Below, in pieces: positions 33,283 through 42,623 of a DNA stretch of 48,169 nt. This stretch comes from Neorhizobium sp. UBA7851 (GTDB lineage Bacteria > Pseudomonadota > Alphaproteobacteria > Rhizobiales > Rhizobiaceae): assembly GCA_002500765.1 (NCBI GenBank), contig DLSX01000256.1:1-48169 (forward strand), given 5' to 3'. Every line of letters begins with the position of its first letter. Position 1 is the first letter of the stretch. The position numbers were made by a program, and so were the translations under genes. The notes below the pieces were generated by a model. It was not told where the DNA came from, ran no database searches, and saw only the letters and a list, made by a program, of their open reading frames with translations.

Positions 33283-35109
33283 TCACTCCACTGTGACGGA
33301 CTTGGCCAGATTTCGCGGCTGGTCGACGTCGGTGCCCATGAAGACGGCCGTGTGATAGGCCAAGAGCTGGATCGGCAGCGAGAAGATCATCGGCGCGATG
33401 ATCTCGTCGACATTGGGAAGCGTGATCGTCGCCATGGTTTCGAGCTTGGAAGCGGCTGCCCCCTTTTCGTCGGTGATGAAGATGATCCGGCCGCCGCGGG
33501 CTGCCACTTCCTGCATGTTCGACACCGTCTTTTCGAAGAACCGGTCATGCGGTGCAATAACGATGACCGGCATGTTCTCGTCGATCAGCGCGATCGGCCC
33601 GTGCTTCAGTTCGCCGGCCGCATAGCCTTCGGCATGGATATAGGAGATTTCCTTGAGCTTCAGCGCGCCTTCCATGGCGAGTGGATAGCTTGTGCCGCGG
33701 CCGAGATAAAGCACGTCCTTGAAGCGCGACAGCTCGCGCGACAGGGCTTCGATCTGCGGCTGGATCTCGTTCAAGACCTTGCTCATGATCCGCGGCATTT
33801 CGGCGAGATGTTTCACCATCGTCGTTTCATCCGCCTCGGAAACCGTGCCGCGGGCGCGGCCGGCGGCGATCGACAGCGAGGCAAGCACCGCCAGCTGGCA
33901 GGTAAACGCCTTGGTCGAGGCGACACCGATTTCGGGACCGGCCAGGATCGGGAAGATCGCATCGGATTCGCGCGCGATGGTCGATTCACGGACGTTGACG
34001 ATCGCGCCGATCTTCAGTCCCTGATCCTTCGAATAGCGCAGCGAGGCGAGCGTATCGGCAGTTTCACCCGACTGCGAAATGAACAGCGCGGCCTGCGTCG
34101 GGGAAAGCGGCAGTTCGCGGTAGCGGAATTCGGACGCGACATCGATCTCGACCGGCAGGCGCGCATAACGCTCGAACCAGTATTTACCGACGAGACCCGC
34201 GAGATAGGCGGTGCCGCAGGCGGAGATGGCAAGGCCCGACAGTTTGGAGAAATCGATCGCCGTGTCTGTCGCCTTCACCCTGTGGCTGGCGAAATCGATG
34301 TAATGGCCGAGCGCGTGGGAAATGATCTCCGGCTGCTCGTAGATTTCCTTCTCCATGAAGTGGCGATGGTTGCCCTTGTCGACCATGAAGGCGGTCGCCT
34401 GGGAGATCTGGCTTTTGCGGGAAACCGGACGCCCCTGATAATCCATCACCTCGAGACGGTCATGGGTGATGATGGCGCAATCGCCATCGACCAGATAGGT
34501 GATCTCGTTGGTGAAGGGCGACAGCGCGATCGCGTCGGAGCCCAAGAACATCTCGCCCCTGCCATGGCCGATGGCCAGCGGCGGTCCGAAACGGGCAGAC
34601 AGGATCGTGCCCGGATCATCCTGAAACATCACCACCAGCGCATAGGCGCCGGAAACGCGGTTGAGCATGGCGAGCATCGCCTCGCGGTGGCCCAGGCCTT
34701 CGCGAGTGTACTTCGCCAGCAGGTGGGCGACGACTTCCGTATCCGTCTGGCTGGTGAAGACGGCGCCGTCGGCGGTGAGCTCGTCCTTCAGTTCGGAAAA
34801 GTTCTCGATGATGCCGTTATGGACGACCGCGACGCCTTCGACGAAATGCGGATGGGCATTTTCCTCGTTCGGCACGCCATGGGTCGCCCAGCGGGTATGG
34901 GCAATGCCGATCGTGCCCGGCAGCGGTTCACCGGCAAGTTTGGTTTCCAGATTGAACAGCTTTCCTTCCGCCCGGCGGCGGTCCAGTTGCCCCCCGTGGA
35001 TGGTGGCGACACCGGCGGAATCATAACCGCGATATTCGAGCCGCCGAAGCGCATCCACCAGACGCGCCGCTACCGGCTCCCTACCGACGATCCCAACAAT
35101 TCCGCACAT
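33283..35109 (-). CDS. glmS: Glutamine--fructose-6-phosphate aminotransferase (isomerising)
   Basis: GlmS makes glucosamine-6-phosphate from fructose-6-phosphate and glutamine, the entry to peptidoglycan and LPS amino sugars. The 608-residue protein begins MCGIVGIVG, so Cys2 becomes the N-terminal nucleophile of the glutaminase domain after Met removal. The rest shows HTRWATHG, two SIS sugar-isomerase domains (SQSGETADTL, and LGRGTSYPLAMEGALKLKEI) and the C-terminal NLAKSVTVE. The start must be this ATG because the catalytic Cys has to follow Met; a longer TTG-started frame is rejected. It follows glmU by 122 bases. No sign of a glmS ribozyme was seen upstream. Confidence 0.97.
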   Translation of the reverse strand: MCGIVGIVGREPVAARLVDALRRLEYRGYDSAGVATIHGGQLDRRRAEGKLFNLETKLAGEPLPGTIGIAHTRWATHGVPNEENAHPHFVEGVAVVHNGIIENFSELKDELTADGAVFTSQTDTEVVAHLLAKYTREGLGHREAMLAMLNRVSGAYALVVMFQDDPGTILSARFGPPLAIGHGRGEMFLGSDAIALSPFTNEITYLVDGDCAIITHDRLEVMDYQGRPVSRKSQISQATAFMVDKGNHRHFMEKEIYEQPEIISHALGHYIDFASHRVKATDTAIDFSKLSGLAISACGTAYLAGLVGKYWFERYARLPVEIDVASEFRYRELPLSPTQAALFISQSGETADTLASLRYSKDQGLKIGAIVNVRESTIARESDAIFPILAGPEIGVASTKAFTCQLAVLASLSIAAGRARGTVSEADETTMVKHLAEMPRIMSKVLNEIQPQIEALSRELSRFKDVLYLGRGTSYPLAMEGALKLKEISYIHAEGYAAGELKHGPIALIDENMPVIVIAPHDRFFEKTVSNMQEVAARGGRIIFITDEKGAAASKLETMATITLPNVDEIIAPMIFSLPIQLLAYHTAVFMGTDVDQPRNLAKSVTVE

Positions 35110-35231
35110 ATAAAAACCTTTCGATAAATCAGTTGGACGCAAGTCCTAGACGATTGCTGCACTTGCGCAATCGCCTCATTCGTCACTTTCGGTATCGTCG
35201 CGTAACGCGCCGAAATCTTTATTTTCCGGCC

Positions 35232-36593
35232 TTACTTCCCGGCCTTCTTGGCAGCCTTGATCGCCAGCGCCCGTTCACGGATCAGCTTGGCTCGTTCCGG
35301 CTTAACTTCCTGCCGGGCCCGACCCAGCGCCAGTGCATCCGCCGGCACGTTTTCGGTGATCACGCTGCCAGACGCGACATAGGCGCCATCACCGATCGAA
35401 ACCGGTGCCACGAGCGAGGAATTGGAGCCGATAAAACTGTTTGCCCCGATCACTGTCTGGTGCTTGTTCACACCGTCATAGTTGCAGGTAATCGTTCCGG
35501 CGCCGATATTGGCATGCGCGCCGACCACGGCATCGCCGATATAGGTCAGATGGTTGACCTTGGCGCCCTCGCCGATCCTGCCGTTTTTCACCTCGCAGAA
35601 ATTGCCGACCTTGGAGCCTTCGGCAAGATCGGCGCCCGGACGCAGCCGCGCGAACGGGCCGACAGTGGCGCCGGCGCTCACATGCGCGCCTTCGATATGC
35701 GAGAAGGCATGGATGACAGCGCCGCCATCGATCGTCACGCCCGGACCGAAAACCACATTCGGCTCGATCAGCGCATCCTGGCCGATCTCGGTATCGAAAG
35801 ACAGGAACACGGTTTCCGGCGCGATCATCGAAACGCCGGAAACCATCAGCTCATGCCGGCGGCGCTCTTGCCAGAGCCTTTCGATGACGGCCAGTTCCGC
35901 GCGGTTGTTGCAGCCGGTAAGCTCCGTTTCCGGTGCATCGACGGCGACCACCTTGCCGCCTTCGGCGCGGGCGATTTCCACCAGATCCGTCAGATAATAT
36001 TCGCCCTTGGCATTGGCATTGCCGATCTTGTCCAGAAGCGCGAGAGCCTTGCGGCCGTTGATCGCCATCAGGCCGCTATTGCACCAGGTAACCTTGCGCT
36101 CCTCATCGGTCGCGTCCTTCTCTTCGCGGATGGCGACAAGTTCGCCATTCTCGACGAGCAGGCGGCCGTAACCGAAAGGCTTGTCGGTATGGAAACCAAT
36201 GACGACGACATCCGCCCCTTCCGCCAGCTTTTCACGCGCGGCGGCAAACGGAGCTGCCGTGATCAGCGGCACGTCACCATAGGCGACCAGAACATCGTCG
36301 AATCCTTCGGCGATTGCCTCGCGGGCGGCGAGAACAGCATGGCCGGTGCCGAGCCTTTCAGTCTGCAGAAAGCTCCTGACGGAAATCCCGTCGAGTGAGC
36401 CGGCTTTGGCCACCTTTTCCGCATCACGCCCAACGACCAGCGCCGCATCGGTCATTCCGGCAGACGCCACCGCCGCCATCACATGCGCGATCATCGGCCG
36501 GTTTGCGACCGGATGCAGCACTTTCGACATCGACGACTTCATTCGCGTGCTGTCGCCGGCGGCTAGGATAACGGCAAGGCAGGAACGGCTCAT
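35232..36593 (-). CDS. glmU: Bifunctional GlmU: glucosamine-1-phosphate acetyltransferase / UDP-GlcNAc pyrophosphorylase
   Basis: GlmU acetylates glucosamine-1-phosphate and then uridylylates it to UDP-N-acetylglucosamine. The 453-residue protein has the nucleotidyltransferase start (LAAGDSTRMKSSMSKVLHPV, with S in place of the usual G before TRM), then GHAVLAAREA and VAYGDVPLI. The C-terminal left-handed beta-helix has hexapeptide repeats (VGPFARLRPGADL, VGNFCEVKNGRIG) and the acetyltransferase segment NYDGVNKHQTVIGANSFIG. GGAG precedes the ATG at 36593; the upstream open frame to 36812 is not family-like. With glmS downstream it forms a probable glmUS operon. Confidence 0.97.
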   Translation of the reverse strand: MSRSCLAVILAAGDSTRMKSSMSKVLHPVANRPMIAHVMAAVASAGMTDAALVVGRDAEKVAKAGSLDGISVRSFLQTERLGTGHAVLAAREAIAEGFDDVLVAYGDVPLITAAPFAAAREKLAEGADVVVIGFHTDKPFGYGRLLVENGELVAIREEKDATDEERKVTWCNSGLMAINGRKALALLDKIGNANAKGEYYLTDLVEIARAEGGKVVAVDAPETELTGCNNRAELAVIERLWQERRRHELMVSGVSMIAPETVFLSFDTEIGQDALIEPNVVFGPGVTIDGGAVIHAFSHIEGAHVSAGATVGPFARLRPGADLAEGSKVGNFCEVKNGRIGEGAKVNHLTYIGDAVVGAHANIGAGTITCNYDGVNKHQTVIGANSFIGSNSSLVAPVSIGDGAYVASGSVITENVPADALALGRARQEVKPERAKLIRERALAIKAAKKAGK

Positions 36594-36649
36594 ATGGGGA
36601 ATCTCCTTCGGCATTTGCTCGCTATCTAGCAGCAACAATCTTGCAGGGC

Positions 36650-36678
36650 GATAAACGGCTTGTGTCGGCACGAAACAA
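36650..36678 (-). promoter_or_regulatory. Candidate glmU promoter
   Basis: On the minus strand TTGTTT (36678-36673), a 17-base spacer and TTTATC (36655-36650) lie about 57 bases before the glmU ATG. Spacing is ideal and both boxes are partial matches. It is the only pair I could find in the gap. Confidence 0.35.
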
Positions 36679-36691
36679 ATAGCTGGAAAGC

Positions 36692-36715
36692 AAAAAGGGC
36701 GCCACAGGACGCCCT
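36692..36715 (-). terminator. Rho-independent terminator for the BMP-family ABC operon
   Basis: Read on the minus strand, AGGGCG (36715-36710) pairs with CGCCCT (36701-36696) around an 8-base loop and is followed by a T-run. It lies 146 bases beyond the stop of the binding-protein gene, after the palindromic repeat pair, and just before the glmU promoter region. Confidence 0.75.
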
Positions 36716-36740
36716 CTTTTATTTCGCAATGCCCCTCGTT

Positions 36741-36826
36741 CGTCATGCTCGGGCTTGTCCCGAGCATCCACCACGTCTCAACAGCTGAAACGTTCAAAGA
36801 TCCTCGGGACAAGCCCGAGGATGACG
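36741..36826. repeat. Paired palindromic intergenic element (CTCGGG hairpins in inverted orientation)
   Basis: Two near-identical 27-base units face each other at 36741-36767 and 36800-36826. Each holds a perfect 9-bp hairpin: ATGCTCGGG-CTTGT-CCCGAGCAT, and ATCCTCGGG-ACAAG-CCCGAGGAT. Reversed and aligned, the units differ at two positions only, which are the two partners of one base pair (G-C against C-G). The whole could also fold as one long hairpin. It lies downstream of the BMP ABC operon. A degraded half-copy is at 10894-10920. Confidence 0.8.
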
Positions 36827-36860
36827 TAGCAGAGGTGCTTGCCTGTCTCGCAACCGCGCC

Positions 36861-37934
36861 TCACTTCGGCAGCTTGTCGTCCACACCTTCGATGTAGAAG
36901 TTCATGCCGAGCAGAACGCCGTCTTCAGCCTTTTCGCCGGCTGCCAGCCAAGCAGAGCCGTCCTGCTTGTTGATCGGGCCGGTGAACGGATGCAGTTCGC
37001 CCGACTTGATCTTGGCTTCGGTCTCTTCCGCCATCGCCTTCACGTCGTCCGGCATGTTGGTGTAGGGCGCCATGGTCAGGATGCCGTCCTTCAGGCCGTC
37101 CCAGATCTGTTCCGACTTCCACGAACCGTCGAGAACCGCCTTGGTGCGCTTGATGTAATAGGCGCCCCAGGTGTCGACGATCGCCGTCAGCTGCGTCTTC
37201 GGGCCGGCTGCGATCATGTCCGAAGCCTGGCCGAAGGCCGGAATGCCGCGCTCGGCAGCAACCTGCATCGGAGCGGTCGTGTCGGTATGCTGGGTCAGGA
37301 TATCGACGCCCTGGTCTATCAGCGCCTTGGCTGCGTCGGCTTCCTTGCCCGGGTCGAACCAGGTATTGGCCCAGACGACCTTCAGCTTGAATTCCGGGTT
37401 GACCGACTTGGCGCCCAGTTCGAAAGCGTTGATGCCCATGACGACTTCCGGGATCGGGAAGGACGCGATGTAGCCGGCGACGCCCTTCTTCGACATCTTG
37501 GCCGCGATCTGACCCTGGATGTAACGGCCTTCATAGAAGCGCGAATTGTAGGTCGCGAGATTTTCGGCAGCCTTGAAACCGGTTGCGTGTTCGAACTTCA
37601 CGTCCGGGAATTTCGCGGCAACCTTGACCGTGGCGTCCATGAAGCCGAACGACGTCGTGTAGATCATGGCGCAGCCGGAGCGAGCCATGCGCTCGATGGC
37701 GCGCTCGGCATCCGGGCCTTCCGGCACACTTTCGAGGAACGGCGTCTCGATCTTGTCGTCGAGAGCCTTCTGCAGTGCCTGGCGACCGATGTCGTGCGCC
37801 TGCGTCCAGCCACCATCGGTCTTCGAGCCGACATAGATGAAGCAGATCTTCTTCTTTTCCTGAGCCGATGCGCTACCGGCGAAACCGCCGAGAACGGCGG
37901 CAGTAGCAGCCAGCGCAATGATGAGTTTTTTCAT
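36861..37934 (-). CDS. BMP-family ABC transporter substrate-binding protein (PnrA/Med-like)
   Basis: BMP-family proteins bind purine nucleosides or related compounds for ABC import. The 357-residue protein begins MKKLIIALAATAAVLGGFAG with signal cleavage near ASAQ. Mature features are KKKICFIYVGSKTDGGWTQA, then EGPDAERAIERMARSGCAMIYTTS and QGVDILTQHTDTTAPMQVAAE, and a late GILTMAPYTNMPDD. I chose the start at 37934 with AGAGG upstream. It follows the two permeases by 41 bases and is the last gene of the operon; being nearest the terminator it may be separately stabilised by the downstream palindromes. Confidence 0.92.
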   Translation of the reverse strand: MKKLIIALAATAAVLGGFAGSASAQEKKKICFIYVGSKTDGGWTQAHDIGRQALQKALDDKIETPFLESVPEGPDAERAIERMARSGCAMIYTTSFGFMDATVKVAAKFPDVKFEHATGFKAAENLATYNSRFYEGRYIQGQIAAKMSKKGVAGYIASFPIPEVVMGINAFELGAKSVNPEFKLKVVWANTWFDPGKEADAAKALIDQGVDILTQHTDTTAPMQVAAERGIPAFGQASDMIAAGPKTQLTAIVDTWGAYYIKRTKAVLDGSWKSEQIWDGLKDGILTMAPYTNMPDDVKAMAEETEAKIKSGELHPFTGPINKQDGSAWLAAGEKAEDGVLLGMNFYIEGVDDKLPK

Positions 37935-37975
37935 TTTCCAACCTCTGATGGAGTATGACATGAACGTTAACGTGG

Positions 37976-38902
37976 TCACCGATCGGGGACAAACGGTTTT
38001 CCGAGTGATGCCGGCGTATTGATGAGCGTCGTGCGGCGATTATGCGAAATGATGATCAGCACGACAATGGTTGCGACGTAGGGAAGTGCCGAGAGAAGCT
38101 GCGACGGAATGGCGATCCCGCCGCTTTGAGCCAGAAGCTGCGCATGCAACTGTCCGATGCCGACGGCACCGAAGAGATAACCGCCGGCGAGAACCCTCAA
38201 GGGTCGCCAGGAAGCGAAGACGACGAGCGCCAGCGCGATCCAGCCGCGCCCCGCGGTCATGTTCTCCACCCATTGCGGCGTGTAGACGAGCGAGAGCTGC
38301 GCGCCGGCCAGACCGGCGCAGGCACCGCCGAACAGGACGGCGAGATAGCGCGTGCGAACCACATTGATGCCGAGCGCGTGCGCCGAGCCGTGATTGTCGC
38401 CGATCGCTCGCATTTTAAGACCCGTGCGGCTTTTGAACAGGAACCAGCTGATGCCGACGACCAGCGCCACGGACATGTAGAAGATCAGGTCCTGGGAAAA
38501 CAGCACGCGGCCGAAGAACGGAATGTCGGAGAGTAGCGGAATGACGATCGGCTGCAAGCGAACGCCCGGCATGCCGACAAAGGCCTCGCCGATTTGGCCG
38601 GACAGGCCAAGCCCGAGGATGGTCAGCGCCAGACCGGTCGCCACCTGGTTGGCAACCAGCGTCAGCGTCAGGAAACCGAAAAGCAGCGAAAACAGCCCGC
38701 CGCCGACGATGCCGCCGAGAATGCCGAGATAAGGCGAACCGGTGATCTGTGCGGTCGCAAAAGCGGCAACCGCTCCCATGATCATCATGCCCTCGAGGCC
38801 GAGATTGAGCACGCCCGATCGCTCCGTCACCAGTTCGCCGAGCGCGGCGATGACGAGTGGGGTCGATGCGGTGATGACGGTCAGAAGGATAGCTTCGAAC
38901 AT
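37976..38902 (-). CDS. BMP-type ABC transporter permease, second subunit
   Basis: The 308-residue permease has about eight membrane segments and the family markers ALGELVTERSGVLNLGLEGM near the N-terminus and the ATPase-contact loop LKMRAIGDNHGSAHALGINV. It corresponds to the shorter permease (NupC/YufQ type) of nucleoside ABC importers. I chose the start at 38902 (MFEAILLTVITAS), whose first base overlaps the TGA of the preceding permease (TGATG). The open frame continues far upstream in that gene but is a shadow. Confidence 0.92.
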   Translation of the reverse strand: MFEAILLTVITASTPLVIAALGELVTERSGVLNLGLEGMMIMGAVAAFATAQITGSPYLGILGGIVGGGLFSLLFGFLTLTLVANQVATGLALTILGLGLSGQIGEAFVGMPGVRLQPIVIPLLSDIPFFGRVLFSQDLIFYMSVALVVGISWFLFKSRTGLKMRAIGDNHGSAHALGINVVRTRYLAVLFGGACAGLAGAQLSLVYTPQWVENMTAGRGWIALALVVFASWRPLRVLAGGYLFGAVGIGQLHAQLLAQSGGIAIPSQLLSALPYVATIVVLIIISHNRRTTLINTPASLGKPFVPDR

Positions 38903-39990
38903 CAGCTTTTCTCTTCCCGAGCGGCGGATGGAGTGAGGATCAGGCGGATGCGGTAGTGGATCAGCGTGTCGCAGGAGAGCACGAAAAACAGGATGAGCCC
39001 CTGGAAGACGCGGCTGACCTTGTCGGAAATGCTCAGCGACAGCTGCGCCGCCTCGCCGCCGAGATAGGTCAGTGCCAGCACGAAACCCGAGGCGATGATG
39101 CCGAGCGGATTGAGACGTCCGAGGAAGGCGACGATGATCGCGGTAAACCCATAGCCCGGCGAGATCACCGGCTGCACATGGCCGATAGAACCGGAGACTT
39201 CCGAAATCCCTGCAAGTCCGGCAAGTGCGCCGGAAAGCAGCATCGAGAACCACACCATCCTGCTTGTCGAAAAACCGGCAAACCGCCCTGCCCGTTCCGA
39301 CTGGCCGAGCACCGAGACCTGAAAGCCCTTCAGCATGAAGCGCATCATGAACCACAGCGCCACGGCTGCGATAATGGCAAAGACGATGCCGAAATGTGCA
39401 CGGCCCGAATCGAGGATTTCCGGCAGAACCGCTTCCGGCTGGAAACTCTTCGTCTGCGGGAAGTTGTAACCCTGCGGATCGCGCCAGGGACCACGCACCA
39501 GCCAGTCGAGAAACAGCTGCGCGATATAGACCAGCATCAGGCTGGTGAGGATCTCGTTGGTGTTGAACCGGGTCTTTAAGAGCGCTGGAATGCTCGCATA
39601 AAGCGCCCCGCCGAGCATGCCCATGACAAGCATCAGCGGCAGGATCAGCGGCGAATGCCAATCGGGGTTCAGGACCGGCAGGATGGAGCCGGTGATCGCA
39701 CCAATGGTGAACTGGCCCTCAGCGCCGATATTCCAGTTGTTCGAGCGGAAACAGATGGAAAGGCCAACGGCGATCAGGATCAGAGGGGCCGCCTTGATCG
39801 CCAGTTCATGCAGGGACCAGACATCGAGCAGCGGCTCGACGAAATAGATATAGAGCGAACCGAGCGGACTTTTGCCCAGAAGCCCGAACATGATCGCGCC
39901 TGCCACCAGCGTCAAAGCCAGCGCCAGCAGCGGCGACAGGATCGAGAACAGCATGGATGTGTTGGCGCGTTTCTGCAGTTCAATGCGCAT
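38902..39990 (-). CDS. BMP-type ABC transporter permease, first subunit
   Basis: The 362-residue permease has about ten hydrophobic segments and the family pattern CFRSNNWNIGAEGQFTIGAI, with a coupling loop VSVLGQSERAGRFAGFSTSR. It corresponds to the longer permease (NupB/YufP type) that pairs with the second subunit to form the channel. It overlaps the ATPase gene upstream by 11 bases and the second permease by one base, so the components are made together. A basic N-terminus (MRIELQKRANTS) precedes the first helix. Confidence 0.92.
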   Translation of the reverse strand: MRIELQKRANTSMLFSILSPLLALALTLVAGAIMFGLLGKSPLGSLYIYFVEPLLDVWSLHELAIKAAPLILIAVGLSICFRSNNWNIGAEGQFTIGAITGSILPVLNPDWHSPLILPLMLVMGMLGGALYASIPALLKTRFNTNEILTSLMLVYIAQLFLDWLVRGPWRDPQGYNFPQTKSFQPEAVLPEILDSGRAHFGIVFAIIAAVALWFMMRFMLKGFQVSVLGQSERAGRFAGFSTSRMVWFSMLLSGALAGLAGISEVSGSIGHVQPVISPGYGFTAIIVAFLGRLNPLGIIASGFVLALTYLGGEAAQLSLSISDKVSRVFQGLILFFVLSCDTLIHYRIRLILTPSAAREEKS

Positions 39991-41551
39991 CTGCGGCCTC
40001 CACTGCCGAATTGCTCTCGTGGATACCGCCCATCAACAGGCCGATCTGTTCAAGCGTAAGCTCTCCCGCGGGATAAGGATCAGACAACCGGCCGTCGGAG
40101 ATGACGGCGATCGTCGTCGCTATTTCGAAGATCTCGTCGAGGTCCTGGCTGATGACGATGACGGCCGAACCGGCCTTGGCCAGATCGACGAGTGCCTGCC
40201 TGATACGGCTGGCAGCACCGGCATCGACACCCCAGGTCGGCTGGTTGACGACGAGCACCGCAGGCTGGCGATCGAGCTCGCGGCCGACGATGAATTTCTG
40301 AAGATTGCCGCCGGACAGCGATCCGGCCGCAGGATCGTCGCCGCTCTTGCGCACATCCATGATCGAACAGATGCGCCGCGATGCAGACAGGATCGCGTCC
40401 CGGCGAAGGATCGACAGAGGTCCGCCGGCAAGAAACGCCTTTTTATCCGAGCGGCTGCGGGCCAGCAGAAGATTGTCGGAAAGCGAAAGCGCCGAGACGG
40501 CCGCATGTCCGTGCCGCTCTTCCGGCACGAAGCCTGCACCGAGCAGGCGGCGCTCATTGATCCGCAGCCGCCCGACAGGTTTTCCACGCAGACGGATGCC
40601 ATCTTCGGCGGCAATCGGATATTCGCCGGACAGCGCATCGAAAAGTTCCGACTGGCCATTGCCGGCAACGCCCGCAATGGCAAGCACTTCGCCTGCACGA
40701 ACGTTGAGTGAAATATCCTTGAGCGAAACGGCAAACGGCGTGCGCGGCGCAACGGACACGTTGCACATCTCGACCAGCACGTCGCCAAACGTTCCGGCAT
40801 CCGCGCGCTGGACTTCGGCGACTTCGGTCCCCACCATCATGCGGGCGAGCGAGGCCGGCGTTTCCTTCCGGGGATCGCAATCACCCGTCACCTTGCCGTG
40901 GCGCAGAACGGTGGCGCGATCACAGATGCGCTGCACCTCTTCCAGCCTGTGGCTGATATAAAGAACCGAGCGACCTTCCGCCTTCAGCCGCATCAGCGTC
41001 TCGAACAACCGTTCCGCCTCCTGAGGCGTCAGAACCGAAGTCGGCTCGTCGAGGATGATCAGCTTGGGGTTCTGCAACAGCGCCCGGATGATCTCGATCC
41101 GCTGGCGCTCGCCGACGGAGAGGTCGGCGACATGCGCGGACGGATCGAGCGGCAGGCCATAAGCCTTCGAAACCGTCGCGGTCTCTTCGGCGATCTTGGC
41201 AAGCGGCGTGCGGGGATCGAGCGAAAGGGCGATATTTTCGGCGACGGTCAGCGCTTCGAACAGCGAAAAATGCTGGAAAACCATGCCGACACCAAGACGG
41301 CGCGCCTCGCCGGGCGACGGGATCACCACCGGCTTGCCCTCCAGTGAAACCGTCCCGGAAGTCGGCTGCAGCACGCCGAAGAGCATCTTCACCAGCGTCG
41401 ATTTGCCGGCGCCGTTTTCACCGAGCAGCGCATGGATTTCGCCATGGCCGATATCGAGATCGATGCCATCGCAGGCCGCGAAACTGCCGAAGAGCTTTGT
41501 CAGCCCCCGAACAGACAAAAGCGGGCTTGCTTCAACGCCCTCAAACGTCAC
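39980..41551 (-). CDS. BMP-type ABC transporter ATPase with two nucleotide-binding domains
   Basis: The 523-residue protein fuses two ABC domains, as in sugar and nucleoside importers. Domain one has Walker A GENGAGKST, signature LSVGERQRIEI and Walker B LIILDEPTSVL. Domain two has a degenerate Walker A (GVAGNGQSEL), signature LSGGNLQKFIVGREL and a B motif ending NQPTWGVDAGA instead of DEPT, which is normal for the second half in this family and suggests one main active site. The start codon is GTG with GGGGG upstream. First gene of ATPase-permease-permease-binding protein. Exact substrate is inferred as nucleoside-like. Confidence 0.92.
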   Translation of the reverse strand: MTFEGVEASPLLSVRGLTKLFGSFAACDGIDLDIGHGEIHALLGENGAGKSTLVKMLFGVLQPTSGTVSLEGKPVVIPSPGEARRLGVGMVFQHFSLFEALTVAENIALSLDPRTPLAKIAEETATVSKAYGLPLDPSAHVADLSVGERQRIEIIRALLQNPKLIILDEPTSVLTPQEAERLFETLMRLKAEGRSVLYISHRLEEVQRICDRATVLRHGKVTGDCDPRKETPASLARMMVGTEVAEVQRADAGTFGDVLVEMCNVSVAPRTPFAVSLKDISLNVRAGEVLAIAGVAGNGQSELFDALSGEYPIAAEDGIRLRGKPVGRLRINERRLLGAGFVPEERHGHAAVSALSLSDNLLLARSRSDKKAFLAGGPLSILRRDAILSASRRICSIMDVRKSGDDPAAGSLSGGNLQKFIVGRELDRQPAVLVVNQPTWGVDAGAASRIRQALVDLAKAGSAVIVISQDLDEIFEIATTIAVISDGRLSDPYPAGELTLEQIGLLMGGIHESNSAVEAADAH

Positions 41552-41717
41552 GGAACCCCCTTTTTATATGCAGTGCCGTCCGTTGCAGCGCTGCATTTTC
41601 TTTCGTTTTGTCAAATGAACTGACCACCCTTCGCATCACCGAAGGCAGCCATTTGATATTGATACCGTTTTTGCAGACATCCACAATATGAAAGAGCGTG
41701 TTCCATGCTGCAGCGCG

Positions 41718-42446
41718 TTATTTTCCAAGGTTGGGAAACAGCTGCAATATCCCGCCGATGCAATAGAGGTAAATGCCACTGATCACCACACCCCAGACAA
41801 CCCAGTCCGGTGACTGGAAATGCAGGAGCAGCGAATAACCGCCAAGCAGGCACCAGATAGCCCCGACCGCCAGATTGAGCGGCCGCAAACGCTTGACGCG
41901 CACCGGATGCAGAAAACTGATCGGCAGGAAGGTCAGGACCACGGAAACCGTGACCACGATCATCGCCGTCGTCGCACTGGCATCGATGACGAATAGCGTG
42001 AACACCACCATATTCCAGACAACGGGGAAACCGGAGAAGAAATACTCGTCCGTCTTCATGCCCATGTCGGCATAATAGATGGCGCTCGATACGACGATCA
42101 TGCCGGCAGCCACGAAGGACCAGGGTTCGCCGATCATGCCGCTCTGGTAGAGCGCGAATGCCGGCAGAAGCACATAGGTCACGTAGTCGATGACATTGTC
42201 CAGCATGTCACCGGACCAGTTGGGCAACACTTCCTTGACGTTGAGCTTGCGGGCGATCGGCCCGTCGACGCCATCGACCAAAAGCGCCAGGCCGAGCCAC
42301 CAGAACATGTCGATAAAACGATGCTCGGCGGCTGCAACCACACCAAGAAAAGCAAGAAAAGAACCGGAAGCGGTAAAGATGTGGACGCAGAAGGCGCGGA
42401 TTTCCGCATAGGGCACTGCACGATAGTTGAAGATTCGTCTGAACAC
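41718..42446 (-). CDS. pcs: Phosphatidylcholine synthase
   Basis: Pcs condenses choline with CDP-diacylglycerol to phosphatidylcholine at the inner membrane, a pathway typical of host-associated alphaproteobacteria. The protein contains FNYRAVPYAEIRAFCVHIFT near its start and the CDP-alcohol phosphotransferase motif DGVDGPIARK...GDMLDNVIDY, with about eight membrane segments. The frame is open back to an ATG at 42518 (266 residues). I prefer the GTG at 42446 (242 residues) because that length and start match rhizobial Pcs proteins; the ribosome site is weak for either. Choline must come from uptake. Confidence 0.9.
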   Translation of the reverse strand: MFRRIFNYRAVPYAEIRAFCVHIFTASGSFLAFLGVVAAAEHRFIDMFWWLGLALLVDGVDGPIARKLNVKEVLPNWSGDMLDNVIDYVTYVLLPAFALYQSGMIGEPWSFVAAGMIVVSSAIYYADMGMKTDEYFFSGFPVVWNMVVFTLFVIDASATTAMIVVTVSVVLTFLPISFLHPVRVKRLRPLNLAVGAIWCLLGGYSLLLHFQSPDWVVWGVVISGIYLYCIGGILQLFPNLGK

Positions 42447-42623
42447 GCGCGCCCCGTTTTCTTGCTTACCGCCTTGAGCTTGATCTTCGGGTATGCTGCC
42501 AATTCCGCCATATTGCAACGGGCAGCAGCCTCTATCACGGGTTTTACACGACTTAGCGCCAACAGAGGATCAATAGCAGATAGCCATGGATTGAACAGCC
42601 AGGACGCTCTAAATAGAGCCGGA

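Noticed and set aside
35110..35231. Possible glmS ribozyme or riboswitch in the glmU-glmS gap.
   Set aside because: The gap is only 122 bases and shows no ribozyme core; that ribozyme is known from Gram-positive bacteria.
41596..41640. GTCA-N7-TGAC repeat upstream of the BMP ABC operon as an operator.
   Set aside because: Four-base arms are too short to separate from chance without comparison sequences.
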